From assembly GCA_026388185.1 (NCBI GenBank), contig JAPLKG010000005.1:61001-125000 (forward strand): a stretch of 64,000 nt of DNA. Direction: 5' to 3'. Below the pieces are notes generated by a model. The model did no database searches and was not told the DNA's origin. It worked only from the letters and a program-made list of their open reading frames with translations. The translations under genes were made by a program, and so were the position numbers. Within the stretch, counting starts at the first letter, position 1. Each line of letters begins with the position of its first letter. This document shows, piece after piece, positions 33,666 to 42,746 of this stretch. Source of the DNA: Candidatus Eisenbacteria bacterium. GTDB lineage: Bacteria; Eisenbacteria; RBG-16-71-46; JAFGJU01.

Positions 33666-34775
33666 TTACGCGTTCGCCAAGCTTGACTCAGGTTTTCTGA
33701 ATCCGAGACGTTTTCTTCTCACTATGAGATCCACGAAGGCCTCGAGCCTCGTGCTCACTCCGCCTTCGTCAGAATGCTCGTCTATCGGAAGAGGTAGCAC
33801 GGGTATGCCGTAGTCTTCCGACACTTTGTGCATGACACTCTGCGCAAGTACCTCGGGCATACAAGTGAAGGGCATTATGAGAATAACGCCGTCGAAGTCC
33901 CGGTGAACGGCCTGAATGGTCTCACCTATGCTCTGGCATCCTGTGCACAGGTCAGGATAACGCATGTACAACGAAGCTTCGCGCATGGCGAATTCGTGCT
34001 CCCGTCTGCCCTTTCTGTCCAACCTCAATACCCTCACAACTTTCTTCCCGAGCCAGTATGATCTTTCCACTTCCACGCCCATCTCTCCCAACTTGTCCTG
34101 CACGTGAAAGTTGACGTTGGGCTCGGCCATCATGTATGCCTCACCGACGATTCGTATCCGGGCCGACGGTTCCTTCTCGACGGCCCTGGCGCTGGAGAAA
34201 GCGGCTCTCGCCTGTTCCATCGTTTTTCTCACGCTTTTGTTGTCGGTTGCGGAGTCAAGCGTGGCATGCCACGTCTTGAAGAGTCTTGCGGTTTGACCTC
34301 GCAGCTTCTCCCTGGGTCGAGTCGTCATTGAAAGAACCTCAAGTTCTTCGAGGGCGAGAAGCTTTCTGATTCCAAAGAGGAAAGCCTGCACCACGTCTCT
34401 CCATCCGGTTTTGTTACCGAACTGACGGAAGTGGCCCAGGAATTCGAGAGGCCTGTCGTAGTTGACGGGTATCATCTTGCATTGGAAGCCGAGGTCTCTC
34501 AGGATTATCTCCTGCGCGGGCCAATAGAAACCGAGCCTGCAATTGCCGTGACTCGTGGCCATCGCGACGGTGTCGGCTCCCATCCGCAGGCCTTCTATCA
34601 TGTTTCCGAGCGTGACCTTGAAGGGGAGACACACGAGCTCGGGGGCGTACCTGGCGCCGAGCGTGATGGTTTTGTGACTCGTTGGAGGGGGGACGACGAT
34701 CTCTTGCCCCAGGCGTTTGAAGACCGACTTCATTGCCACAGTGAGCGGCCCCATGTGCGGGAATGTTACTATCAT
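33666..34775 (-). CDS. HgdB/DUF2229-like CoA-enzyme-activase-associated protein A
   Basis: About 369 residues. The N-terminus FPHMGPLTVAMKSVFKRLGQ and ARYAPELVCLPFKVTLGNMIEG resemble the 2-hydroxyacyl-CoA-dehydratase-type half domains (DUF2229/HgdB-like) joined to activases. CTGCQSIGETIQAVHRDFDG and MPFTCMPEVLAQSVM near 285-340 hold conserved Cys, and LPIDEHSDEGGVSTRLEAF ends the domain, as in the C-terminal part of the 1441-residue fusion in this window. The frame opens to 34964, but its N-terminus overlaps the upstream gene and has no family signal, so ATG 34775 is preferred. Likely an iron-sulfur partner of the neighbouring activase; the reaction is unknown. Confidence 0.72.
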   Translation of the reverse strand: MIVTFPHMGPLTVAMKSVFKRLGQEIVVPPPTSHKTITLGARYAPELVCLPFKVTLGNMIEGLRMGADTVAMATSHGNCRLGFYWPAQEIILRDLGFQCKMIPVNYDRPLEFLGHFRQFGNKTGWRDVVQAFLFGIRKLLALEELEVLSMTTRPREKLRGQTARLFKTWHATLDSATDNKSVRKTMEQARAAFSSARAVEKEPSARIRIVGEAYMMAEPNVNFHVQDKLGEMGVEVERSYWLGKKVVRVLRLDRKGRREHEFAMREASLYMRYPDLCTGCQSIGETIQAVHRDFDGVILIMPFTCMPEVLAQSVMHKVSEDYGIPVLPLPIDEHSDEGGVSTRLEAFVDLIVRRKRLGFRKPESSLANA

Positions 34776-34830
34776 CTCGTGTACCTCAGCCGCGTCGGCC
34801 GGCGCCGCGCCCGAGCCGGTTCCCCCGCCG

Positions 34831-35814
34831 TCACGCCGGACTCCCCAGCGGCTCTGTCGCGTGCTTCCGTTTTCTTCTCGCGATGGCGTCGAGATACGCC
34901 TCCAACCTTGTCTCCACGCCGGCCTCACCGGTGTGCTCGTCAAGCACGAGAGACATGTATGCAACGTCGGGATGCTTTCTTGCTTCCGAATCTATCAACA
35001 CTTTGAGCAGGGCGTCAGGTCCGCACTCGAAGGCGATAAGATACATCACGCCGTCCACGGATTTCGATTTGAAAAACAATCTTGCGCCGGCCAGAAGCTC
35101 TTTGGCCGCCGTCCAGTACGGAGGGCACTCCAACAATTTGACCTCTCTCTCGACTGTGGATGGGTCGAGATGTCTGGCAGTGACGACGTCTACCCCCAGT
35201 GACGTAAGTCGCTCACGAAGGTTGAAGTTCACGAAGGAGTCGAAGAGATTGTAAGGGTGACCCAGCAGTGCGATCCTCAGACCCTTCCAGTTGGCGCTGC
35301 CGACTTCCCTGAACAAAAAACTGGATTCGCTCTCGGCCTCAGGTTCGGCAGAGAACCAGTTTTTCTGAGCTCCCAGCGCTTCGCGACAAGCCTTCTTGAG
35401 GAGCTGGAGCTTGCCCAGCTCCCGAGCCAGGTCGCGGAACTGTTTCTCATGGCTGACTACTTTCTTTCTCAGGTCGATGATAGGATCGAGTATTCGATGA
35501 ATGCCCGGCAGGTTGAGCCTCACCATGTCGGGAAATGCAACGATTTTCGGGCAGGTGTACGCGTTCTTTTCGACGCTGAGAACTCTCGGCAGAAACAGAT
35601 AGTCGACCTTCGGTGCTATGGCGGCCACGTGTCCGCACGCAAGCTTCACGGGCAGACATATGTCAGTCAAGCAATACTGCACGCCCAGTTGTAGGATGCC
35701 CTTGTTGGTTGGAGGGGAGATCACAACTTCCTCTCCCAGTGCCCTGAAAAAAGTCTCCCACATCAAATGATACTTGTGGTAGAGAAGCGCACGCGGAATC
35801 CCGATTCTTGCCAT
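34831..35814 (-). CDS. HgdB/DUF2229-like CoA-enzyme-activase-associated protein B
   Basis: About 327 residues starting MARIGIPRALLYHKYHLMWE, then VQYCLTDICLPVKLACGHVAA with Cys that could hold an Fe-S cluster. It ends with LVLDEHTGEAGVETRLEAYLD, the same closing motif as protein A. It corresponds to the first DUF2229-like segment of the 1441-residue fusion (GMPRSLIFHDLFPLWKAFF). Start ATG 35814 gives 70 bp after the activase stop; the frame's longer N-terminus overlaps that gene and looks non-coding. Together with protein A and the 345-residue activase it repeats the modules of the fusion as separate genes. Confidence 0.75.
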   Translation of the reverse strand: MARIGIPRALLYHKYHLMWETFFRALGEEVVISPPTNKGILQLGVQYCLTDICLPVKLACGHVAAIAPKVDYLFLPRVLSVEKNAYTCPKIVAFPDMVRLNLPGIHRILDPIIDLRKKVVSHEKQFRDLARELGKLQLLKKACREALGAQKNWFSAEPEAESESSFLFREVGSANWKGLRIALLGHPYNLFDSFVNFNLRERLTSLGVDVVTARHLDPSTVEREVKLLECPPYWTAAKELLAGARLFFKSKSVDGVMYLIAFECGPDALLKVLIDSEARKHPDVAYMSLVLDEHTGEAGVETRLEAYLDAIARRKRKHATEPLGSPA

Positions 35815-35884
35815 GATCGTTTGTCGCCGCGGCCAAGTATTCCTTGCAGACAGGCGGATTCTCACACCCCGCTCGAGGCAGGAA

Positions 35885-36922
35885 CTACGCTCGGGGCGAG
35901 ATCTCCACGCCCTGCCCCGTGACCAGGCACTCCTCACACGCGGGTGGCTCCTTAGATAGCTCCTTTGGCTCTGTCTGATACCTGCCGCATCTGTCTCCCC
36001 ATCCTGCAATCTTGGTATCGTTCATCAGGACCTCTATTACTTCACACAAATTTGGGCATTCCTTGCACTCGAAGCTGGTCGTCTTGTACTCCACTTTCCC
36101 CAGGGCAAAACCCCTGAAACGCGTCGTCTCCTCGGTTTCGGATTTCCACTCGTGGGCCAAGAGGGCGGCGCCGATCGCTCCCATCACTCCGAATCTCTCG
36201 GGCACCACGATCTCCATTTTGAGTTCGTCGGCGAGCGCTTTTCTGATTCCCTCGTTCGCCGCTACCCCTCCCTGAAAGACGACGGGAGGAAGAATTTCCT
36301 TTCCTTTGGCGACGTTGGCCAAGTAGTTGCGCACGAGGGCCTGACAGAGCCCCGCAACAATGTCCTCGACCTTGTGTCCTACCTGTTGCTTGTGAATCAT
36401 GTCGCTCTCGGCGAACACCGTGCAGCGCCCGGCGATTCTCACGGGATTCTTGGAGGAAAGGGCGAGCCGTCCAAAGGCCTCGATGGGCACCGTGAGTCTG
36501 TTTGCCTGTTGATCGAGGAAGGAGCCTGTGCCGGCGGCACATATCGTGTTCATCGCGAAGTCGACGGCGACCTGGTTACGAATAATGACTATCTTCGAAT
36601 CCTGGCCGCCTATCTCCATCACGGTCTGGACGTCGGGCTCCAGGTGAATTGCGGCGATAGAGTGCGCAGTTATCTCGTTCTTGACTATGTCGGCGCCTAC
36701 AAGTTCGCCAGTGAGCCGTCTTGCGCTTCCGGTCGCGCCCGCGGCAAGCACGTGGGACTTGCAGGGCAAGGCCTCGGCTGCGAGCGAAATCGCCCTCTGC
36801 ACTGCATCGATCGGGCGACCGGACGTCCTCAAATAGGCGTCGTAGAGAACTTTCAGGTTCTCGTCCAGAACGGCGAGATTTGTGCTCACGGAGCCAACGT
36901 CTATGCCCAGAAACACGTTCAT
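35885..36922 (-). CDS. BadF/BcrA/HgdC-type ATP-dependent activase
   Basis: A 345-residue ASKHA-fold activase. FLGIDVGSVSTNLAVLD is the phosphate-1 motif, MEIGGQDSKIVII the ADP site, and the two Cys in NTICAAGTGSF (near 130) and GRCTVFAESDM (near 167) bind the shared [4Fe-4S] cluster at the dimer interface. FQGGVAANEGIRKAL follows. These proteins use ATP to push a low-potential electron into a dehydratase or reductase. A C-terminal extension with CKECPNLC and GDRCGRYQ goes beyond HgdC and matches the segment that follows the second activase domain of the big fusion. Confidence 0.88.
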   Translation of the reverse strand: MNVFLGIDVGSVSTNLAVLDENLKVLYDAYLRTSGRPIDAVQRAISLAAEALPCKSHVLAAGATGSARRLTGELVGADIVKNEITAHSIAAIHLEPDVQTVMEIGGQDSKIVIIRNQVAVDFAMNTICAAGTGSFLDQQANRLTVPIEAFGRLALSSKNPVRIAGRCTVFAESDMIHKQQVGHKVEDIVAGLCQALVRNYLANVAKGKEILPPVVFQGGVAANEGIRKALADELKMEIVVPERFGVMGAIGAALLAHEWKSETEETTRFRGFALGKVEYKTTSFECKECPNLCEVIEVLMNDTKIAGWGDRCGRYQTEPKELSKEPPACEECLVTGQGVEISPRA

Positions 36923-37069
36923 AGTTCTTAGGATGGGTCAAATTGCCGGCGAATGCCTTGAAGAATGAGAATAGTACTCCGGTAAGTACGAGGCCCGGCC
37001 TACGAGAGACCCTCGCTCGTGCGGCGCCTCGGTTTCCATTAGCTTTGTGTTTCTCTGGAGATTCGGCGA

Positions 37070-40000
37070 CTACTGCGAGGTGTCTCGCTTCCTCTTCGCG
37101 TACTCTTTTGCCTGGTACATGAAGGCCTGAAGCCTGGTCAACGTGTTCGCCTGCTCCGTGCCGTCATACACCATGTTGAGGAACGGGAAGCCACCCTCGT
37201 TCTTCTGGACGAACTTGAGTATAGCATGAGAGATGGTTCCAGGCATACACGTGAAGGGCATTGCGCTCACCACGCCCGCGAGTCCCTTCTTGATGAAATC
37301 GATCGACTTGCCGACAGTGAGTATGGCCTCTCCCTCAAAACTGGGATGGAGGTAAGGAGCCGCCATGTCCAACACTTGCTTCGACGAAGGTTCGCTCCAG
37401 GTTTCGATGAGACCCTTGAACGGATGGGACAACGAATGCTCGTCGCGCCTCATGACGTAGTCCTTGAGGAGATTCTTCACGAGGAGCTTGTAGTCACCGT
37501 CGAGACGGCTTCGCATGTGGCGCCGGACGTTGCGGTACAGGAACCATTCGTAGACCGGGGCCATCAGCACCTGTCCCCCGAGCCCTTCGATTTGCTCGAC
37601 AAGATTGTTATTGCTGAAGTCGTTCGAACGCACGTATATCTCGCCCACAAGACCTATGAGGGGCCTCGGTTCTGAACGGTCAACCTTTATTTTCTCAAAA
37701 GCGACTCTGCTTCTTCCAATCGCGCCCAGTATGTCTTTGCGACTCCCGTTCTTTCTGATCACGTCGCATACGTCTTCGACCTGCTGCCAATAGACCCTCT
37801 CGATCAGTTTCTTGTCCTTGGCATAAGGTCTGGTCTCAAGAAGCCACTTGTAGAGCACGTCTATGCTGACGATTCCAAGCCAGCCCAATTCCAGGAAACG
37901 CCTTCCGACGAGTCCGAGATCATCGTAAAAGCTGGAGGCTTGGTTGGGGGCGTAGATGGGTACGTCTTCAAAACCGATTTCGTCCAACACTATTCTCTGC
38001 AAAGCATTGTATTGGCCGAAGCGGCAGGGACCGCCGGAGCCTCCCATGAAGAAGGCGTACTTGTTTCTGTCGAAGTCCGGCCGCATGGCCATCTTCACCA
38101 TGTCGCCGGTCGTGACGATACAGGGAAAACACTCTTTGCCGGTCGTGTATTTTCTTCCCCAGTGGAGCGTCTCGTCGTCCGGCTCGGGGAGCACCTCTGC
38201 GGGCATACCGCAGGCCTGGAAGGCAGCCGCGATTCCGTGGGCATGGTCGGCCATTCGCGGTATCAGCACGATGCGCTGATTTCCCTTGGAGATGTTCACG
38301 GTCTCAAACTTCCACGGAGGCGCCGTCCTTCTGTCGGAGGCTCCCTCGAGGCTGTCCAGAAAGGCCTCGCATCTTGTGATAATTCCCGCGTCCGCACTGT
38401 GCTCGTCTACTTCTATCTGCAAGAATGGCTTGTCACCCATTCTCTGTCTGAAGAAGCGCGAGACGAAAGAATCCGGTCCACATCCGAAGTTGGTGATGTA
38501 GAGCGCGGTGAGTCTCGGATCGTTGGCGATAATCTCGGCGGCGGACAATATCTTCTGGCCGTATCTCCAATACATGTTGGGCCACTGGTCGCTGATTTTT
38601 ACGCTGTCCAGAGGAAGAAAGTCCATGGGAATGGGGAGGACTCCCATGCCGCGCAGCTTACGCGGGATCTCGAGATTGGCACCGGGGTCGCATCCGTTGT
38701 ACGAACGGCTGACCACGACAAAGGCCTTCTGGCCCTCTCTCAAAGACGAGAGAATCTCCCTGCCACGCTCTCTGCATCTTTCCTGGAACTCCTCGTAGGC
38801 TCCCCATGCCTTTAGAGCGGCCTTCTTTACACTCCGGTGATCGGCACCCAGTCGCTTTCCTACGTCCATCATCGCGTCGGCCAGATGCTCCGGCCCCATG
38901 CCAAGCCAGACGTGAGGAGTGAGAAGCTTCGAATCCTTCGAGTCGAAATCTATGGCGCCCCGCACCGTGTAAGTGAGACTCTGGATGTATGGGCACACAA
39001 AGCTGTCCGTGAACTTGTCGTCGTTGCTGGGAAGATTTATGACGCTGGGAAGGAAGATGTAATCAACCTTGCTGTCGACCAACGTCATTATGTGACCGAG
39101 AGCGACTTTCATGGGGAAGCACGTCTCCACGACCGAACCCTCGCAGCCACGATGGATGGCGCTCTTTGTGGTTGTCCCCGAGAGTATTACCTTGCATCCC
39201 AGCTCCGAGAAGAAGGCCTTCCAGAGTGGAAAGAGGTCGTGAAAGATGAGGCTTCTTGGCATTCCGATCTTGGGCGCGTCGTTTGATTTTTCGCCGGAGT
39301 CCTTGTACGTTTCCAGCAACAGTCTTTCTCTTTCCTTGAAAAGATCGGGTAGGTCCTCGCCCTTCGATGCCCCGCGATCGACGTCGTATTTTTCGCACCT
39401 GCTGCCGTAGTAGAGTGGCTTCTCACCCTCAACCTTCACGCAATTGATCTCGCATCTGTTGGCACAGTCCGTACATTCAAAAGACGTGACCTCGTAGGGT
39501 CTGTCACTGAGATCGAATCCTTTGAACCTGCTCCCCTTGCCGGCGTCGTTCTCCATGGCGAGGATTGCGCATCCGATGGCGCCGGTCACTTCGTGGTGTT
39601 CCGGCACCGTGATAGGCTTTCCTGTGATCTTCTCGAAGGCTGCGACCACGCCCCTGTTGGCCGCGACTCCGCCCTGGAAGAAAATCCTGTTGCCAACCTT
39701 TTTCCCGGCAACAACCTTGTTGAGATAATTGAGGACTATGGAGTAGCTCAAACCCGCGACGAGGCTGTTCGTGTCACTGCCGCCTTGCTGGTGGCGTACG
39801 AGCTCCGTCTCCATGAAAACGGTGCACCGGTCCCCAAGCGATACCGGGTTCTCGGCCTCCAGGGCCATCTTGCTGAACTCGTCGATGATGTTTATGCCGA
39901 GTCTCTCGGCCTGTTCTTCGAGGAAGCTGCCGGTGCCCGCGGCGCAGACCTTGTTCATCTCGAAATCAACTATGGCGCCGTTCTCGAGACTTATGTACTT

Positions 40001-41395
40001 GGAGTCCTGTCCGCCGATCTCAAAAATCGTATCCACCGTAGAATCTATCTCGGCTGCGGCGCGAGCCTGGGCCGTGATCTCATTCTTGACCAGGTCGGCG
40101 CCGATGAAGTCACCCGTGAGGTAGCGGCCCGAGCCGGTCGTGCAGGCTCCGCGAATCTCGACTACGTGGCCTACCTTGTCGCCTACGATCTTGAGCCCCT
40201 TCTGTACCGCCTCTATCGGACGGGAAGCAGTCATGAGATAGCACTTCGCCAACACTCTCTTCTCACTGTCCATGACCACGACGTTCGTGCTGATCGAACC
40301 TACGTCGACGCCGAGGTAGGCAGGAACCTTGCCGTCGGTATCGCGTTTTGGTTCGCCCTTTTTCCCGAATGGAAGCGTCCTTCCACCCTCCGCCGTGGAG
40401 AGACTATCCAGAAACTTGTCCTTGTCTCCCGCGGCCTGCTTGGCGAGAAACTCCTCGATCTTCTGAAGTCCAGGAAAGACAGTCTCGACGTTCTGTTCCA
40501 GCGCGTTGTAGACCGCGCCAATTGCTCCCATGGAAGCGAAATACTTGGGGATGATGAGGGCGCCTTGTTCAAGTTCAAGCACCTGTGTGAATGCGCGTAT
40601 CATTCCCTGATTGGCGGCCACACCTCCCTGGAAGGAAATGGGCCTCACGAAAGTCCTGGCGGCACCGACCGTGCTCTTGAAGTTTCTGGCCATGGCGATG
40701 CAAAGGCCTGCCACTATATCCTTGGGAGGAGTGCCCTTCTGCTGAAGGTGTATCATGTCACTCTTTGCGAAGACACTGCACCTGCCTGCTATTCTTGGGG
40801 GAGTCTTTGATTCGAGGGCAAGCTTGCTGAACTCCTCTATCGAGAGGTCCAGCCTGTGCGCCTGCTGATCAAGAAACGACCCCGTGCCCGCGGCGCATAT
40901 CGTGTTCATTGCAAAATCAACCATCTCGGTCCTGCGGCTCCGAGGATCCTCCTTCAGGAAGATGAGCTTTGAATCTTCGCCGCCAATCTCGATGACCGTA
41001 CGCACTTCGGGATGCAAGTGCACCACGGCCGCCGTCTGGGCGACGACCTCATTTACAAAATGAGCGTTCAAGAGATCCGAGAAGAGTTGGCCGGCGGCTC
41101 CCGTCACTGCCACCAGTTTTATCCGCGAAGGAGGGTATTTCTTGAGAAGATCCTTGAGAGCATCGAGTGTGGCGGCCACGGGATGGCCTTTGTGACGAAC
41201 GTAGCTGTCTTCCACAACCTGCTTGTCAGGCCGCACCACTGCAATGTTTACGCTCACGGAGCCTGCGTCGATCCCTACGCAGACCTTTTCCGATCCAGCG
41301 TTCATTCTTGCGCCCGAAGGTGGCTGTTTCTGCTTATCCTCGATTGTCATGATTTCCCGACGTTCTTCCCTCTTGTGCTTCAGGGCTTTCCCCAT
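37070..41395 (-). CDS. Giant fusion: two HgdC/BadF activase domains plus HgdB/DUF2229 module
   Basis: A 1441-residue protein. Domain 1 (about 38-330) opens VCVGIDAGSVSVNIAVV with NTICAAGTGSF and GRCSVFAKSDM. Domain 2 (about 362-640) opens YLGVDVGSISTNVVVM with KVCAAGTGSFLEEQAERLG and DRCTVFMETELV. Both keep the two cluster Cys. A Cys motif (CTDCANRCEINC ... GSRCEKYD, near 645-680) links to the large DUF2229-like region (about 715-1440) with GMPRSLIFHDLFPLW, VETCFPMKVALGHI, QIEVDEHSADAGI, GKECFPCIVTTGD and MPFTCMPGTISHA. This is the acyl-CoA dehydratase activase-related family, found mainly in anaerobes; substrate unknown. ATG 41395 has a weak GAGG; ATG 41350 is possible. It heads the leftward operon. 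Confidence 0.88.
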   Translation of the reverse strand: MGKALKHKREERREIMTIEDKQKQPPSGARMNAGSEKVCVGIDAGSVSVNIAVVRPDKQVVEDSYVRHKGHPVAATLDALKDLLKKYPPSRIKLVAVTGAAGQLFSDLLNAHFVNEVVAQTAAVVHLHPEVRTVIEIGGEDSKLIFLKEDPRSRRTEMVDFAMNTICAAGTGSFLDQQAHRLDLSIEEFSKLALESKTPPRIAGRCSVFAKSDMIHLQQKGTPPKDIVAGLCIAMARNFKSTVGAARTFVRPISFQGGVAANQGMIRAFTQVLELEQGALIIPKYFASMGAIGAVYNALEQNVETVFPGLQKIEEFLAKQAAGDKDKFLDSLSTAEGGRTLPFGKKGEPKRDTDGKVPAYLGVDVGSISTNVVVMDSEKRVLAKCYLMTASRPIEAVQKGLKIVGDKVGHVVEIRGACTTGSGRYLTGDFIGADLVKNEITAQARAAAEIDSTVDTIFEIGGQDSKYISLENGAIVDFEMNKVCAAGTGSFLEEQAERLGINIIDEFSKMALEAENPVSLGDRCTVFMETELVRHQQGGSDTNSLVAGLSYSIVLNYLNKVVAGKKVGNRIFFQGGVAANRGVVAAFEKITGKPITVPEHHEVTGAIGCAILAMENDAGKGSRFKGFDLSDRPYEVTSFECTDCANRCEINCVKVEGEKPLYYGSRCEKYDVDRGASKGEDLPDLFKERERLLLETYKDSGEKSNDAPKIGMPRSLIFHDLFPLWKAFFSELGCKVILSGTTTKSAIHRGCEGSVVETCFPMKVALGHIMTLVDSKVDYIFLPSVINLPSNDDKFTDSFVCPYIQSLTYTVRGAIDFDSKDSKLLTPHVWLGMGPEHLADAMMDVGKRLGADHRSVKKAALKAWGAYEEFQERCRERGREILSSLREGQKAFVVVSRSYNGCDPGANLEIPRKLRGMGVLPIPMDFLPLDSVKISDQWPNMYWRYGQKILSAAEIIANDPRLTALYITNFGCGPDSFVSRFFRQRMGDKPFLQIEVDEHSADAGIITRCEAFLDSLEGASDRRTAPPWKFETVNISKGNQRIVLIPRMADHAHGIAAAFQACGMPAEVLPEPDDETLHWGRKYTTGKECFPCIVTTGDMVKMAMRPDFDRNKYAFFMGGSGGPCRFGQYNALQRIVLDEIGFEDVPIYAPNQASSFYDDLGLVGRRFLELGWLGIVSIDVLYKWLLETRPYAKDKKLIERVYWQQVEDVCDVIRKNGSRKDILGAIGRSRVAFEKIKVDRSEPRPLIGLVGEIYVRSNDFSNNNLVEQIEGLGGQVLMAPVYEWFLYRNVRRHMRSRLDGDYKLLVKNLLKDYVMRRDEHSLSHPFKGLIETWSEPSSKQVLDMAAPYLHPSFEGEAILTVGKSIDFIKKGLAGVVSAMPFTCMPGTISHAILKFVQKNEGGFPFLNMVYDGTEQANTLTRLQAFMYQAKEYAKRKRDTSQ

Positions 41396-41570
41396 ACATC
41401 TCAGCCTCGCTGCCTCGTCCCAGAATTCCCTGGGGCCACGTCATACATCTTGAGGCTTCTTGCTGGACTGGGAATTGGACCGGGCGGCACGGAGCGTCTG
41501 CTGCGGCACCAGCACCGTGCTACATGAGGGGAGCACCGCCCCTGGAATCAGTTACCAAAATTGAGCCTAG

Positions 41571-41599
41571 AGTCTATCAATCACGTTTGGGACTGTCAA
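41571..41599 (-). promoter_or_regulatory. Leftward sigma-70 promoter of the giant-activase operon
   Basis: On the minus strand a perfect TTGACA (41599-41594), a 17-bp spacer and TAGACT (41576-41571). Confidence 0.65.
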
Positions 41600-41700
41600 C
41601 GAAATTTGGCCTGTCGTCGGGCGTCTGCCTGCCTTCGATCGGCGAGACAGTCAGGCTCGTGTTCGTCGGCGCACACTCCGAGACAGCAGATTCTTTTTTG

Positions 41701-41729
41701 TTGACCGTACATAAGGCCTAGTCTAACCT
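41701..41729 (+). promoter_or_regulatory. Rightward promoter of the FG-GAP / GyrA-CTD unit
   Basis: TTGACC (41701-41706), 17 bp, TAACCT (41724-41729), about 105 bp before the preferred ATG at 41836. Confidence 0.5.
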
Positions 41730-41835
41730 GACTTTTGGGTTAGCTAACGCCATGGCACAGATGATTCTTCATAAGCTCGGGATTCTTTCAGGCAAGAGCA
41801 CATCTTCCGAACTCGTCGCGGCACTGGGGGTTCAA

Positions 41836-42666
41836 ATGGAATCAACTTTTCGCGTCTGCTCTTCCCTTACTCGGCTTTTTCGCTGTTCTTTTGCCTCGCT
41901 CCTTCTTCTCGCGGTCTTTCTTTCTTACCCGGCGCGGCCTGACGCGAGCCCTCCGCGAACGCCTCCCCCAGATTCTATTTTCAGCATAGAGCCGTTCGCG
42001 GCCCGATTCAGAGCGATGGCCGCCTTCACCGCCGACTCGATTCCGCACGGTTACATCGCATTTGGTGACGTGAGGGGATACGTGCATGTGTTGAAGAAGA
42101 AGGGGCCGGGTTTCGTTCCCTCGTGGAGCACGTTCTCCCTCGGCGCGCCGGTGAAGGAGGTTCTGGCCGACGACATTGATGCTGACGGTTTCGTCGACCT
42201 TGTGGTGATCACCACCGCCGGTAGAATGTTCGTTTTTGACACCAACACTCACCAGATGGTCTGGGAAAACACCGGCAATGATTTTGAGAGCGTGAGCACG
42301 CTTGTCATCGAGCAGTTGGATCGAGATCCCGCCAAGGAACTGATACTTCTTGCGGATTCAAAACTCTTGGTGATGGACGGAGAGAAGTTCCTGAGGGAAT
42401 ACCAGAGCGCGGACGCGTTTGACGCGACAGAATACATGGTCGTCGGAGACGTTGACAACGACGGCGAAAAAGAGATAGTGCTCAATTCTGGATTCGTCCT
42501 CAATGCCAGGACCCTCAACATCGAGTGGCAGACGGATTTCTTCGGGACGAGGCTTGCTTTGCGTGACGTAGACGGTGACAAGATGGAGGAACTCATCTGC
42601 GAGTCAACCGGGGGAGCCCTGATGGTGTATGACTTGGACACCAGGCAAGAGAAGTCGGTTTTTTGA
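41836..42666 (+). CDS. Secreted FG-GAP/VCBS-repeat protein
   Basis: A 276-residue protein with a signal peptide (SLTRLFRCSFASLLLLAVFLS, then PARPDAS). The mature part is a short beta-propeller of FG-GAP type: DDIDADGFVDLVVI near 114, EQLDRDPAKELILL, GDVDNDGEKEIVLNSG near 205 and RDVDGDKMEELI near 242 are calcium-binding DxDxDGxxE loops. A frame reaches back to 41752, but ATG 41836 puts the signal peptide at the N-terminus. Only four or so blades are present, fewer than the usual seven, so it may pair with another chain. It is followed 80 bp on by a cytoplasmic GyrA C-terminal-like protein, an odd neighbour. Confidence 0.72.
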   Translation: MESTFRVCSSLTRLFRCSFASLLLLAVFLSYPARPDASPPRTPPPDSIFSIEPFAARFRAMAAFTADSIPHGYIAFGDVRGYVHVLKKKGPGFVPSWSTFSLGAPVKEVLADDIDADGFVDLVVITTAGRMFVFDTNTHQMVWENTGNDFESVSTLVIEQLDRDPAKELILLADSKLLVMDGEKFLREYQSADAFDATEYMVVGDVDNDGEKEIVLNSGFVLNARTLNIEWQTDFFGTRLALRDVDGDKMEELICESTGGALMVYDLDTRQEKSVF

Positions 42667-42746
42667 GGAGGACGGCCGGACCGGCCGTTACCGGGTAAGT
42701 CCAGAGCGAGACCCAAGAGAGGTCAGACAGGGAAAGGAGACAGGAG

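Larger units (their letters stand above)
41396..41835. other. Divergent intergenic region with two promoters
   Basis: About 440 bp between the leftward giant-activase gene and the rightward FG-GAP gene. Apart from the two promoters listed, no gene or repeat was recognised. The leftward leader is about 170 nt. Confidence 0.5.

Noticed and set aside
39593-40810. 405-codon rightward frame inside the giant activase gene
   Set aside because: It is antisense to intact activase motifs; its translation shows no family signature.
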